NCBI RefSeq assembly: GCF_001854325.1
Contig: NZ_CP017754.1
Location: 372,001-436,000 of the forward strand
Reading direction: 5' to 3'
Source: Cupriavidus malaysiensis
Lineage (GTDB): Bacteria; Pseudomonadota; Gammaproteobacteria; Burkholderiales; Burkholderiaceae
DNA length: 64,000 bases
Shown here: positions 35,072-43,898 of the stretch, piece by piece
Numbering within the stretch: position 1 is the stretch's first letter
How the letters are laid out: each line of letters opens with the position of its first letter
Program-made: the position numbers and the translations under genes
The notes under the pieces: generated by a model
Database searches by the model: none
The model's input: only the letters and a program-made list of their open reading frames with translations
Told to the model about the DNA's origin: nothing

Positions 35072-36064
35072 ATGCCCAAGCGACCGGATACGCTGGAGAC
35101 CACCCTGCTGGCCGTGGAACTGCTGCGCCGCATCCCGCGCCACCGCAAGATCTCCGCCGTCGAGCTGCACGAACAGCTCAAGCACGCCGGCATCGAACGC
35201 GAACTGCGCACCATCCAGCGCCAGCTGGAAAAGCTCAGCGAACAGTTCGACATCGAACGCGACGACCGCAGCAAGCCCTTCGGCTACCGCTGGAAAGAGC
35301 GCGCCAGCGGCCTCTCGCTGCCGGTGCTCAGCGAACAGGAATCGCTGATGCTGATGCTGGCCGAACAGCACCTGCGCCACCTGCTGCCCAGCAGCCTGAT
35401 GCAGTCCATGGACGGCTTCTTCCAGCAGGCCCGCGCCAACCTTTCACCCCACGGCGGCAACGCCACGGGCAATGTGACGGGCAGGGGCAACCGGCGCGAG
35501 CGCGAATGGCTCAACAAGGTGCGCGTGGTCAGCACCACCCAGCCCCTGCTGCCGCCCAAGATCCGGCCCGGCGTGTTCGAAACGGTGAGCAACGCCCTCT
35601 ACGCCAACCGCTGGCTGGCGCTCGACTACAAGAACGCCGCCGGCAAGCGCAAGACCGCCAGCGTGATGCCGCTCGGCCTCGCGCAGCAAGGCGTGCGCCT
35701 CTACCTGGTGTGCCGCTACGAAGGCTATGACAACGAACGCATCCTGGCGCTGCACCGCATCCTGTCGGCCGAGGCATCCGTGCACACATTTGAGCGTCCG
35801 CGCGATTTCGATCTGCAGCGATACGACGCCGACGGGCATTTCGGCTTCGGCGATGGCAAGCGGATCCGGCTCATGTTCCGCATCGCCAAGGAGGCCGGCC
35901 TGCATCTGCTGGAGTCGCCGTTGTCGAGCGATCAGCAGGTGCGGGAGGTGGGGGATGGTTTTGAGATTTCTGCGACGGTGGTGGAGACGGCGCAGTTGGA
36001 GTGGTGGTTGCGGGGGTTCGGGGAGGCGGTGGGGGAGGTCAGGCGAGAGGCACTCTCCATGTGA
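35072..36064 (+). CDS. WYL-domain transcriptional regulator (second)
   Basis: The 330-residue protein has an N-terminal DeoR-like winged helix (about residues 5-75, KISAVELHEQLKHAGIERELRTIQRQL in two parts), a WYL domain (about 165-240, WLALDYKNAAGKRKTASVMPLGLAQQGVRLYLV) and a C-terminal WCX region. It lies between the double-AAA gene and mcrBC, all on one strand, and may regulate one or both. It is not a close copy of the WYL protein at 16910; the domain order is the same. Confidence 0.85.
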   Translation: MPKRPDTLETTLLAVELLRRIPRHRKISAVELHEQLKHAGIERELRTIQRQLEKLSEQFDIERDDRSKPFGYRWKERASGLSLPVLSEQESLMLMLAEQHLRHLLPSSLMQSMDGFFQQARANLSPHGGNATGNVTGRGNRREREWLNKVRVVSTTQPLLPPKIRPGVFETVSNALYANRWLALDYKNAAGKRKTASVMPLGLAQQGVRLYLVCRYEGYDNERILALHRILSAEASVHTFERPRDFDLQRYDADGHFGFGDGKRIRLMFRIAKEAGLHLLESPLSSDQQVREVGDGFEISATVVETAQLEWWLRGFGEAVGEVRREALSM

Positions 36065-36147
36065 CTCCTGAAGCGGGAAGTCTGCCGGCGAGCGATGAGT
36101 TTGCCGAGGCGGCGGACGGGAAGAGGACACGAGACGAGCATCAGATC

Positions 36148-36180
36148 AACACCAGACGAACACCAGACGAACACCAGACG
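36148..36180. repeat. Three exact 11-bp repeats upstream of mcrB
   Basis: AACACCAGACG is repeated three times without a change, ending 13 bp before the mcrB start codon. An 11-bp unit is out of frame with coding and lies where the ribosome binding site should be. Copy number could affect spacing and expression. Confidence 0.9.
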
Positions 36181-36193
36181 GGCAAAGCAAGCG

Positions 36194-38281
36194 ATGACTG
36201 ACCAGGCCTTTGATATTGAACATTTCCACTTGCTCAACTCCTGGAAAGGGGAGGTCCGAGACAAGAACGACGCACAGCATGAGCACGTCTACGAGAGGCT
36301 GAAGGCGGCTTACGGGCTGACCAAGCAGTGGGCGGAACGGGTGCAGAAGAGGCTGTTTCCGCAGGGCAAGACGCGTGTGGTGCAGCGTCCGACCCACCAA
36401 TGGACCGAGCGCTTCCTTTCCTATAACTGGGCGCGCATCTACCCGACGAAGGACGCACCTGCCGGACTGGCGTACACCGTGGGGATGGAGGCCGGGCACG
36501 GCTTTGTCGTCAAGATCGACGTCGTCAACAAGGCGGTGAGCGATCCCTCGCTGCGTGGCCGGTACGAGGAGATGCGCGGTGAGTTCACGGCATCGGGGAT
36601 CGTCAAGGTCATGCCGACGGAGCAGGGTGTGCAGATGGGACTGGATGGCCTGGTGGACTGGGCCGTGCAGGCGATCCAGTCCTTCACCCCGACTTACGAT
36701 CAACTGGTGGAGCGACTGGGATTCGCCAACGGCCAGGACGATCGGAGCCTGCTGGCCAAGTTCCGCGGCCACCAGGATTTCGAGGCGCGGCAGCCGAAAT
36801 GGAGCGCGCAGACCACCGCGCTGTTCCTGCGCATGGCAAGCGCCCTGCACGAAGCCGGGCTGGACTGGTGGTACACGCGCGCAACGAACAGCCAGCTGCG
36901 CTTCGGCCGCAAGGAGCTCGGAGCGGGAAAAGGAACGCCGGTCGGATCGTTCTATCTGCAGCATGAAGGCATCCGCGTCCGTCAGGTGCTGACGTCGCCC
37001 GGCGGCGAAGCGGAGACCGCCATGATCTCGGACGATCTGCTGCAGCGGATCGAGGCGGTCATCGACGGCGACGGCGGCTGGCAGGAGCGGCTGGGCAATC
37101 GTCCGGACCGGCCCGGACACTGGCCGGTGGATTACCTGGCGAACGGCGATGCGGGCGAGGCAGCCGACGAGCCGGACGAGCCGGACGAGCCGGACGTGGG
37201 GGCGTTGGAGCGCGCGAGTAACACGATCTTCTACGGCCCGCCCGGCACCGGAAAGACGCGCGCGCTGCAGGAATGGATCAAGACACACTACACCGGAGAG
37301 TCCGGCGCCCGGCACGCCTTCGTCACCTTTCACCAGTCCTATGGCTATGAGGAGTTCGTCGAAGGCCTGCGCCCGGTGCTGGCCGACGATGCGGCTCGCA
37401 TTGCCGCAGGGGCGAATGGAGAGGAGAAGGCCGAAGCGATCGAAGCGACCGAAGCGACCCAAGCGACCGAAGCCAAAGGCGACGTGCAGTACGAGATCCG
37501 CCGCGGGATCTTCTGGAATCTCTGCGACCAGGCCCGCCAGGACCCGGGCCAGCGCTACGCCATGGTCATCGACGAGATCAACCGCGGCAACATCAGCAAG
37601 ATCTTCGGCGAACTGATCACCCTGATCGAGGCGGACAAGCGCGAAGGCGCACCCTACGAGGCGAAGGTGACGCTGCCCTATTCGCAGCAATCCTTCACCA
37701 TTCCACCGAACGTCGATCTCATCGGCTCGATGAACACCGCGGACCGCTCGCTGGCGCTGGTGGACACCGCGCTGCGTCGGCGCTTCGAGTTCATCGAGTA
37801 CATGCCGGATCCGTCGTTGCTGACGGGCATCAGGGTCTCGCGCCATGGCATCGACATCGACCTGGAAGCGATGCTGGCCAAGATCAACCAGCGCATCGAA
37901 GCGCTGTACGACCGCGACCACACCATCGGCCACGCCTACCTGATGCCGCTGAAGACGCTGCCCGAGGGAGCGGACGCCTTCCAACAGCTGGCCGCCATCT
38001 TCCGCCGCAAGATACTGCCGCTGCTGGAGGAATACTTCTTCGAAGACTGGCAGAAGATCCGCCTGGTCCTTGGCGACAACCAGAAGACGAGCGAGGAGAA
38101 GCAGTTTATTCGGGCGCTCCAGAAGTCAGATGACCTGACTGCGTTGTTCGGTTCGGGGCATAACCTGGATCAATACTCCGTTCGACCGCGCTATGAGCTC
38201 AACATCTCTGCCTTCTCCGATCCGGAGGCATATGTCGGAATCTATCGCGAAGCGGCGCGTCGCTCCGAGATGGAAGAATGA
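36194..38281 (+). CDS. mcrB: McrB-type GTPase of a modified-DNA restriction system
   Basis: The 695-residue protein has an N-terminal DNA-recognition region with an MrcB/DUF3578-like segment (about residues 50-180) and the McrB AAA+ motor. Walker A YGPPGTGKT is near 347, Walker B VIDEINRGNISKIFGEL near 457, and the family signature MNTADRSLALVDTALRRRF near 512. McrB moves on DNA with modified bases and recruits McrC. In-frame 9-bp repeats write DEP triplets (37166-37192) and EAT triplets (37433-37468). ATG 36194 is chosen because the repeats lie upstream. It overlaps mcrC by ATGA. Confidence 0.88.
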   Translation: MTDQAFDIEHFHLLNSWKGEVRDKNDAQHEHVYERLKAAYGLTKQWAERVQKRLFPQGKTRVVQRPTHQWTERFLSYNWARIYPTKDAPAGLAYTVGMEAGHGFVVKIDVVNKAVSDPSLRGRYEEMRGEFTASGIVKVMPTEQGVQMGLDGLVDWAVQAIQSFTPTYDQLVERLGFANGQDDRSLLAKFRGHQDFEARQPKWSAQTTALFLRMASALHEAGLDWWYTRATNSQLRFGRKELGAGKGTPVGSFYLQHEGIRVRQVLTSPGGEAETAMISDDLLQRIEAVIDGDGGWQERLGNRPDRPGHWPVDYLANGDAGEAADEPDEPDEPDVGALERASNTIFYGPPGTGKTRALQEWIKTHYTGESGARHAFVTFHQSYGYEEFVEGLRPVLADDAARIAAGANGEEKAEAIEATEATQATEAKGDVQYEIRRGIFWNLCDQARQDPGQRYAMVIDEINRGNISKIFGELITLIEADKREGAPYEAKVTLPYSQQSFTIPPNVDLIGSMNTADRSLALVDTALRRRFEFIEYMPDPSLLTGIRVSRHGIDIDLEAMLAKINQRIEALYDRDHTIGHAYLMPLKTLPEGADAFQQLAAIFRRKILPLLEEYFFEDWQKIRLVLGDNQKTSEEKQFIRALQKSDDLTALFGSGHNLDQYSVRPRYELNISAFSDPEAYVGIYREAARRSEMEE
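37166..37192 (+). repeat. In-frame 9-bp repeats in mcrB
   Basis: Three exact units GACGAGCCG encode Asp-Glu-Pro triplets just before the motor domain. A second set at 37433-37468, four units of GAAGCGACC type, encodes Glu-Ala-Thr triplets in a loop inside it. Confidence 0.88.
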
Positions 38282-39576
38282 ACGCGCTGACACTGCACGA
38301 GTTCGACTGCGTGGTGAGCGAGGCGCACGGCGCCACCCGCCACGCCGTGCCGGAACGCGTGTTCGCCTGGCTGGAAAGCCAGTGCTTCCACGAAGGCGAC
38401 GATCGCCCCGCCTGGCTGCGGCCGGCGCGCGTCGATGGCCGCAGGGCCGTGCAGGTGCGCCACTACGCCGGCGTGGTCCAGGCCCCCTGCGGCTTCCAGA
38501 TCGAGGTGCTGCCCAAGATCGGCAGGCACACCTCGGCGGACGAAGCGAGGGCGCGGCTGATCGACATGCTCAAGTGCCTGGGCGGCTTCCGCCACCTGCA
38601 GACGGCGCAGGCCGATCTGTCCACAGTGCGCATGCCGCTGCTGGACGTCTTCATCCGCTCCTTCCTGGCGAGCGTGCAGAGCGTGGTGAAGCGTGGTGTG
38701 CGCAATGACTACGTCACGCACCAGGACAACCTGGCGGCCCTGCGCGGCAAGCTGCTGATGGCGCCGCACCTGACGCAGAACCTGGCCCGCCGCGACCGCT
38801 TCTTCACCGCGCACGACGAGTACTCGCCCAATCGCCCGGAGAACCGCCTGCTGCACGCCGCCCTGCGCGCCGCCATCGCCATCTCGCGCGCCCAGGAGAA
38901 CCAGCGGCTGGCCCGCGAACTGTGCTTCGTCTTCGCCGACGTACCGCCGTCGTCGTCGATTTCCGGCGACCTGCGCGCGATCCGCCTGGATCGCGGCATG
39001 GCGCACTACGAAGCGGCGCTCGACTGGGCCAGGCTGATCCTGCAGGGCTTCGGCCCGGTCACCAGCGCCGGTGCGCAGCAGGCGCCATCGCTGCTGTTCC
39101 CCATGGAGCAACTCTTCGAAGCCTACGTGCGCAAGCACCTCGCCAGCCAGTTGCGCGATGGCCACGTGCTGACGGCCCAGGCCAGCCAGCACCATCTTGT
39201 TTCCCACCGGCAGGCGCAATGGTTCCGCCTGAAGCCGGACCTGCTGATCCGCGCCGGCCGCAATACCCGCGTGGTGCTGGACACCAAATGGAAGCTGCTG
39301 GACGCGAGCCAGAACACGGCGCGCGACAAGTACCAGCTCAGCCAGGCCGATTTCTACCAGCTCTATGCCTACGGCCACCACTACCTGGACGGCCAGGGCG
39401 ACCTGGCCCTGATCTATCCGCGCACGGACGCCTTCGCCCAGGCACTGCCCGTGTTCGACTTCCCTCGCACGCCGGGCATGCGGATGTGGGTGCTGCCGTT
39501 CTGCCTGAAGACAAAGCGGCTGATGCTGCCGGCGTCGCTCGCATTGGATCAGGTCCTGCAGCGGCCGGCCGACTGA
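38278..39576 (+). CDS. mcrC: McrC-type nuclease subunit
   Basis: The 432-residue protein has the McrC layout: an N-terminal beta-rich part, a helical middle with RNDYVTHQDNLAALRGKLL and the NRPENRLLHAAL segment, and a PD-(D/E)XK site with Asp in KPDLLIRAG (near 319) and DxK in VVLDTKWK (near 333-337). It cuts DNA when McrB translocates to it. The start overlaps the mcrB stop by ATGA, so both are made together. It is the last gene of the island block. Confidence 0.88.
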   Translation: MNALTLHEFDCVVSEAHGATRHAVPERVFAWLESQCFHEGDDRPAWLRPARVDGRRAVQVRHYAGVVQAPCGFQIEVLPKIGRHTSADEARARLIDMLKCLGGFRHLQTAQADLSTVRMPLLDVFIRSFLASVQSVVKRGVRNDYVTHQDNLAALRGKLLMAPHLTQNLARRDRFFTAHDEYSPNRPENRLLHAALRAAIAISRAQENQRLARELCFVFADVPPSSSISGDLRAIRLDRGMAHYEAALDWARLILQGFGPVTSAGAQQAPSLLFPMEQLFEAYVRKHLASQLRDGHVLTAQASQHHLVSHRQAQWFRLKPDLLIRAGRNTRVVLDTKWKLLDASQNTARDKYQLSQADFYQLYAYGHHYLDGQGDLALIYPRTDAFAQALPVFDFPRTPGMRMWVLPFCLKTKRLMLPASLALDQVLQRPAD

Positions 39577-40000
39577 GCGGGCTCGATCCCTACCCGCTCG
39601 CCCAGGGCGTTCCTGGTGCCGATATGGCGCGGATATGGCGCCAGCGCTATCGTCAGGATCGTCCTGCCATGCCTGCTGTCTGCTCGGCCTGACAGCCTTC
39701 CAGCCTCCACGCTTGGCCGCGCTCGCGGGCCCGTCACGTGCAGCCTCCCGCACCGCCGCTGCTGACGATGGGAAATGTGGTGCTCCCAGTTGGGATTCTT
39801 CGGTTCCGCACGATCCGCCGTTGGCCGCAAGATGCCGGGCTGGATCGCGCGCCTGCAGACGGTGCAGCAGGCACGGCGTCGATGCCATCGGTACGCCGAC
39901 AGGCGCACCGGACTCGCTGCCCGCCATGCTCTGTCTGGCATTCCAAGCCCGCCATTCCCAGCCCGCTAATCCCAGCCCGCTAATCCCAGCCCGCCAATCC
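39577..40000. other. Intergenic stretch with 14-bp repeats
   Basis: No gene is seen. Two exact 14-bp units CCCAGCCCGCTAAT (39957-39970, 39971-39984) plus a near copy (39985-39998) run right up to the next start codon, where a ribosome binding site would be expected. A fourth degenerate copy lies at 39943-39956. The rest has no recognisable element. Confidence 0.6.
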
Positions 40001-40573
40001 ATGCCCGAGCCCGCTGAACTGCACTACCGTGTTTCGGAAGACGACTTTGTTGCCGTGCGGCGCGTGCTGGCCTGGCCCCAGGCGTGGGTCCGCCTGCTTG
40101 CGCTGGTCATCTACCCCATCGCCGGCGCGGTCTTTGCCGGCGTAGCTTGGTCGCGCGGCGAACTGGTGTGGATGGCCGGCGCGCTGGCCTACGCGGTATC
40201 GCCATGGGTATTGCGCTACGCCGTGGCCACGCCGCTGTCACGCCGCTGCTATCGCCGCTCTCCAACGCTGGGCATGGCGGCCACGATGCGCGTCGACGAC
40301 GATGGCGTGGCCCTGGCCTCCGCCTGCGGCCGGATGCGGCTGCAATGGGCGGACATCGTGCGCTGGTACCAGGACGAGCGGCTGCTGCTGCTGTTCATCC
40401 AGCCGAGCTATTGCTTCGTGATTCCCAAGCGTGCCGACGCCGATGGCCACGTCCTGCCGCGCCTGTGCGGGCTGTTGCGGCAGCACCTGGGGCGCGCGCC
40501 AGGGTGCCGGACCGGGGCGGCCGCACTGGAGCTCGGCAAGGCACCCTGTCACGCCAAACGCTTACCCCTGTAG
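40001..40573 (+). CDS. YcxB-like membrane protein
   Basis: The 190-residue protein has a short N-terminal region (LHYRVSEDDFVAVRR), two adjacent membrane helices (about residues 30-50 and 52-73) and a cytoplasmic C-terminal domain of the YcxB type (VDDDGVALASACGRMRLQWADIVRWYQDERLLLLFI, read in two parts, then CFVIPKRA). The role of the family is not established. The ATG at 40001 directly follows tandem repeats and has no visible ribosome binding site. There is a small gap to the next gene on the same strand. Confidence 0.72.
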   Translation: MPEPAELHYRVSEDDFVAVRRVLAWPQAWVRLLALVIYPIAGAVFAGVAWSRGELVWMAGALAYAVSPWVLRYAVATPLSRRCYRRSPTLGMAATMRVDDDGVALASACGRMRLQWADIVRWYQDERLLLLFIQPSYCFVIPKRADADGHVLPRLCGLLRQHLGRAPGCRTGAAALELGKAPCHAKRLPL

Positions 40574-40583
40574 ACATGCCACC

Positions 40584-41147
40584 ATGCTCACCCCCATGAA
40601 ATCGACCTCCTTCCTCGCTTCACTCTGCCTCGCTGCCGGCATCACAGCACTCTCCGCCCAGGCGCTCGCCGCGCCGCCTGCCGCCCAGGGAACGGCAGGG
40701 GCAGGGGCAGGGGCAATGGCAGCGGCAGCGGCAGCGGCAGAGGCGGAATATGTCCCCACCGCGCAGGACTTCATCGGCCGATGGGAACTCACCGGCGCAG
40801 GCCTGCGCCGGCCGCCGGATCTCAAGAGCCCGGAAACGCCGGAGCAGAAGAACGGCGCCGCGGCCTGGCAGCAGACCACGCTGGCCTTCTACCGCGCCTT
40901 CGACTACCTGGAAATCAAGCCGGACGGCAGCTTCAATTTCCACCAGCCCGGCGATGGGGCTGCCGCGCGCTGCGTCTGGTGCGGCAAGTGGACGTTCCAC
41001 GACGGATCGCTCTGGCTGGACCAGGGCACCGGTCCCAGGCTCGACATCTTCGCCCGCCAAGGCGACATGCGCATGAGCTACACGAAGGAGACCGCCGAGG
41101 TCTCGTACTACAAATGGCTGGTCTGGTCCTGGACGAAGCTGCCCTGA
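40584..41147 (+). CDS. Exported protein of unknown function
   Basis: A 187-residue protein with a Sec signal peptide (hydrophobic core LASLCLAAGITALSAQALA), then a low-complexity Gly/Ala run from short repeats, and a compact domain. The domain contains FIGRWELTGAGLRRPP and CVWCGKWTFHDGSLWLD, the latter with a CxxC pair. The pattern of WELTG, FNFHQPG and GKWTFHDG suggests a lipocalin-like beta-barrel, but this is by eye. The start may be ATG 40584 or 40596; neither has a clear ribosome binding site. Confidence 0.65.
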   Translation: MLTPMKSTSFLASLCLAAGITALSAQALAAPPAAQGTAGAGAGAMAAAAAAAEAEYVPTAQDFIGRWELTGAGLRRPPDLKSPETPEQKNGAAAWQQTTLAFYRAFDYLEIKPDGSFNFHQPGDGAAARCVWCGKWTFHDGSLWLDQGTGPRLDIFARQGDMRMSYTKETAEVSYYKWLVWSWTKLP

Positions 41148-41323
41148 GCCTGTGACGGTGGTTCACCAGCGGCCGTGGAGAGTTTTGCCGTGCCGCCGGG
41201 CTGCATGGCCTTCGGCCCGCCGCGTCGAAGCAGGCGCCAGCTAGCCCGGCCGTTAGCGGTAGTTGGCGGCAGCAGGCGGCAGCCGTGGCCGGAGCCGTTG
41301 GACCGGGTGGGCCTGGGCGACAA

Positions 41324-42343
41324 CTACTCGATCCACACCCGGTTCCGCCCCGCCTCCTTGGCCCGGTACAACGCCCGGTCCGCCACCACGAAGGCCTCGC
41401 GATACCCCCGATCGCACGGCCCGTTGCGCAAGGTGTGCGAGCCGCCGATGCTCAGCGTCACCCGCCCATACGGCGAGCCCCGATGCGCGATGGCGAAGCG
41501 CTCCACACCGGCGCGCACGCTCTCCAGCACCGCGCCCAGCGCCGGCCGCTGCGCCGCGCCCACCAGCAGCGCGAACTCTTCGCCGCCGACGCGGCCGGCC
41601 ACCATCTGGTGCTTCTCGGCCTCTTCGCGCAGCAGCGCCGACACCTGCCGCAGGCAGGCGTCGCCGGCCGGGTGGCCGTAGGCGTCGTTGTACTGCTTGA
41701 ACCAGTCCACGTCGATCATCACCGCGCCCAGCCCCTCGCCTGCGCGCGTGTCCTGCCACTGGCGGTGGATGCGCTCCAGCGTCTGGCGGCGGTTGAAGAG
41801 CTGCGTGAGCGGATCGACGGCGGCCGCGGTGCGCAGCTTCAGGTCGTTCTCGATCATCGCGCCCAGGTGGCGCAGCGCGTCCACCTGGCGCGGCTCCAGC
41901 CGGCGCGGCTGCGGATCGAGCGCGGCCAGCGCGCCCACCACCTCACCGTCCGGCAGGCGGATCGGCACCGCCGCATAGAAACGCGCATGCGGCGCCTCCT
42001 GCACCAGCATGCACTCCTGCACCTCGGGCCGCAGCATCGTGTCCTCCACCACGAAGACCCCGCCCGAACGGATCGCGTACTCGCACAAGGAGTTGTGGCG
42101 CGGGATGGGCCGCACCGCCAGGCCCGCCTCGCCGCGGTAGTGCTGGTGGTTGCGGTCGATCAGCGTCACCAGCGCCAGCGACGCGCCGGTCGCCACCTTG
42201 ATGATCTCCGCCGCGTGGCGGAAGCACTCGCGCATCACCTGGTCGTCATGCAGCAGCCACTCGGTGACGGAAGGGGCGGGGTTGTCGCTGGCGGAATCCG
42301 AGGCATGTGCTTCAGGAGGCGCTAGGGCGAAGGAGGGCAGCAT
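41324..42343 (-). CDS. GAF-GGDEF diguanylate cyclase
   Basis: The 339-residue cytoplasmic protein has an N-terminal GAF sensor domain (about residues 35-165) and a GGDEF domain (about 172-335) with an intact active site GGEEF at 253-257 and metal-binding Asp in MIDVDWFK. It should make cyclic di-GMP. The inhibitory RxxD site expected five residues before GGEEF is absent (KHQM), so product feedback through that site is unlikely. No membrane helix is seen. Confidence 0.88.
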   Translation of the reverse strand: MLPSFALAPPEAHASDSASDNPAPSVTEWLLHDDQVMRECFRHAAEIIKVATGASLALVTLIDRNHQHYRGEAGLAVRPIPRHNSLCEYAIRSGGVFVVEDTMLRPEVQECMLVQEAPHARFYAAVPIRLPDGEVVGALAALDPQPRRLEPRQVDALRHLGAMIENDLKLRTAAAVDPLTQLFNRRQTLERIHRQWQDTRAGEGLGAVMIDVDWFKQYNDAYGHPAGDACLRQVSALLREEAEKHQMVAGRVGGEEFALLVGAAQRPALGAVLESVRAGVERFAIAHRGSPYGRVTLSIGGSHTLRNGPCDRGYREAFVVADRALYRAKEAGRNRVWIE

Positions 42344-42658
42344 CTGGCAGCGAGGGCGGGGAGGGCGGGAGTCCGGGTGCCTAACGGCAGTGGGGGGCGA
42401 AAGTTTAGCGACGGTGGGGCCCGTGCTGGTCCGAGCGGGGAACGCGCGCGGCAGGGGGAGCGGCAGCCGCTGCGGTGCGGAGGGGCGCCGGCGTCACAGC
42501 CTTCCGGCATCGGGCTTTCGGTTGGCAGACATTTGTGAGGGACGTCATTCCTTGGATTGCCGATGCCGTCGCCGCAGCAGTCGCCTTCCATCCGGCGGGT
42601 CTCGCCGGCCCGCTTCACCGGAGCCGGGCCGGATGACCGAATGCCGCCGCGGCAGGCC
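42344..42658. other. Intergenic stretch
   Basis: No gene or clear regulatory element is seen between the start of the diguanylate cyclase gene and the end of the small membrane protein gene. It should contain the cyclase promoter. Confidence 0.4.
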
Positions 42659-42997
42659 CTACCTCACCGGATGCTGGGCCAGATACAGCAACCATGTCAG
42701 CGCCAGCATCAGCAGCAAGGACGCGCAGGCCCAAGCCAGCAGGACCCTTCCCGCCCGAGGCTTGCTGCCCGCAATGGCCAGAAGCACCCCCCAACCGAGC
42801 GGCATGGCCACGTACACGGCCAGCGAGGCGCTGGTCAACCAGGGCGGACACGACTCCCGGCACACATCGGTGCCCGCCAGGCGCTCGACAACGCCGACCA
42901 CCATGTCGAAGACAAGGCCGAGCAATAGCCCGACCAGGAAAAGGAACGCCCGCAGCAAAGCCCGCAGGAGCACGCGAAGGAAAGCCCGCTTCATCAT
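42659..42997 (-). CDS. Small membrane protein coupled to the Tae4-like gene
   Basis: This 112-residue protein has three predicted membrane helices (about 5-35, 57-76 and 85-108). A short loop between the first two carries a Cys pair (DVCRESCPPW) that would face the periplasm if the basic N-terminus is inside. The start codon at 42997 overlaps the stop of the amidase gene, so it is translated with it. The family was not recognised. Position makes it a candidate immunity or accessory protein for the amidase, although known Tai4 immunity proteins are soluble periplasmic proteins. Confidence 0.6.
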   Translation of the reverse strand: MMKRAFLRVLLRALLRAFLFLVGLLLGLVFDMVVGVVERLAGTDVCRESCPPWLTSASLAVYVAMPLGWGVLLAIAGSKPRAGRVLLAWACASLLLMLALTWLLYLAQHPVR

Positions 42998-43674
42998 CGG
43001 ATCTCGAAAAAGAGAATGGTCTTCGCCCGGCGCAGGTCGGAGTACAGCGGAATCCACGGATCCTGGATGCCCAGCGCGAAACGCAGCCCGTTCAGCAAGG
43101 AACTCGCCATGCCGTGGTTCGTCAGCCGCGAGCCGTTCCACAGATCGATATGGCCCCCGCTCGCCCGCGCCGCCGACTCCCCGGTCCGCGCCCAATAGCC
43201 ATCGAAGGCAACGATCCCCGTCCGGCCCCGGATGCGCGCCTGCCAGTCCCTGCCGGTGATGTCCTCCGGCCGCGCCGGCAAGCCGCAGAACGGCCGCCTG
43301 GCCAGCCACGAGCCCATCTGGTCGGCACGCACCGCGGTGAACTTGCCATCGAGCAGGATGCGCCCGAACACATTGCCCGGCTTCACCGTGACGTTGGCCG
43401 GCGTGAACGACCGCATCTCCACGCCCAGCTTGTGCAAGGTCACGCTCAAGCGGATCGCGCACTGGTTGCCGAAGCCGGGCGGCACCCCGCCGCTGGCGGG
43501 ATCGCGATACGGGTTGCCGGTGACGTAGCCCTGCCAGAGGTCGGCGAAGGTCACCGTTGGGGTGGAAGGTGGGCAGGCGGGGGCGGCGGAAGCGAGGGTG
43601 ATTGTCGGGCAGGCCAGGGCGGCACTGGCGAATGAACGGAAGCGGAAGAAGGGCAGGCGCCAAGCGAGAGTCAT
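42994..43674 (-). CDS. tae4: Type VI secretion amidase effector, Tae4-like
   Basis: The C-terminal 180 residues match the Tae4 peptidoglycan amidase. FADLWQGYVTGNPYRDP leads to the catalytic Cys in GNQCAIRLSVTL, and the catalytic His lies in GGHIDLWNGSRLT. Tae4 enzymes cut the D-Glu/mDAP bond in the wall of rival cells. Unusually, the gene carries an N-terminal extension with signal-peptide character (MTLAWRLPFFRF...TLASA). The chosen ATG 43674 is one of several possible starts (43698, 43746 or a TTG at 43809). No other type VI gene is seen in this window. Confidence 0.72.
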   Translation of the reverse strand: MTLAWRLPFFRFRSFASAALACPTITLASAAPACPPSTPTVTFADLWQGYVTGNPYRDPASGGVPPGFGNQCAIRLSVTLHKLGVEMRSFTPANVTVKPGNVFGRILLDGKFTAVRADQMGSWLARRPFCGLPARPEDITGRDWQARIRGRTGIVAFDGYWARTGESAARASGGHIDLWNGSRLTNHGMASSLLNGLRFALGIQDPWIPLYSDLRRAKTILFFEIR

Positions 43675-43898
43675 CGAAGCAAGCTGCCGAGCAGCCATTA
43701 CGAGCCAGAAGAGAACGGGCGTCCTGCGTGGCAGGACGGCGTTCATTCTCGTTGTGCTTGTGGCCGTGGAAAAGACCAAGGCCCCCCGCTTCAGCGCATT
43801 CAGGAACAAGCGCGATCAGTTTCCGACGATTCCGAATTCTGGGCGAATGCGATGGACGTAAAAGGACCGCATTGTCTTTGCGACAGGAGCGCGCTGCG

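Noticed and set aside
16910..39576. A single known multi-gene system such as BREX or DISARM
   Set aside because: No BrxC/PglX/PglZ or DrmABC equivalents are seen. Only the general defence character and separate known modules are supported.
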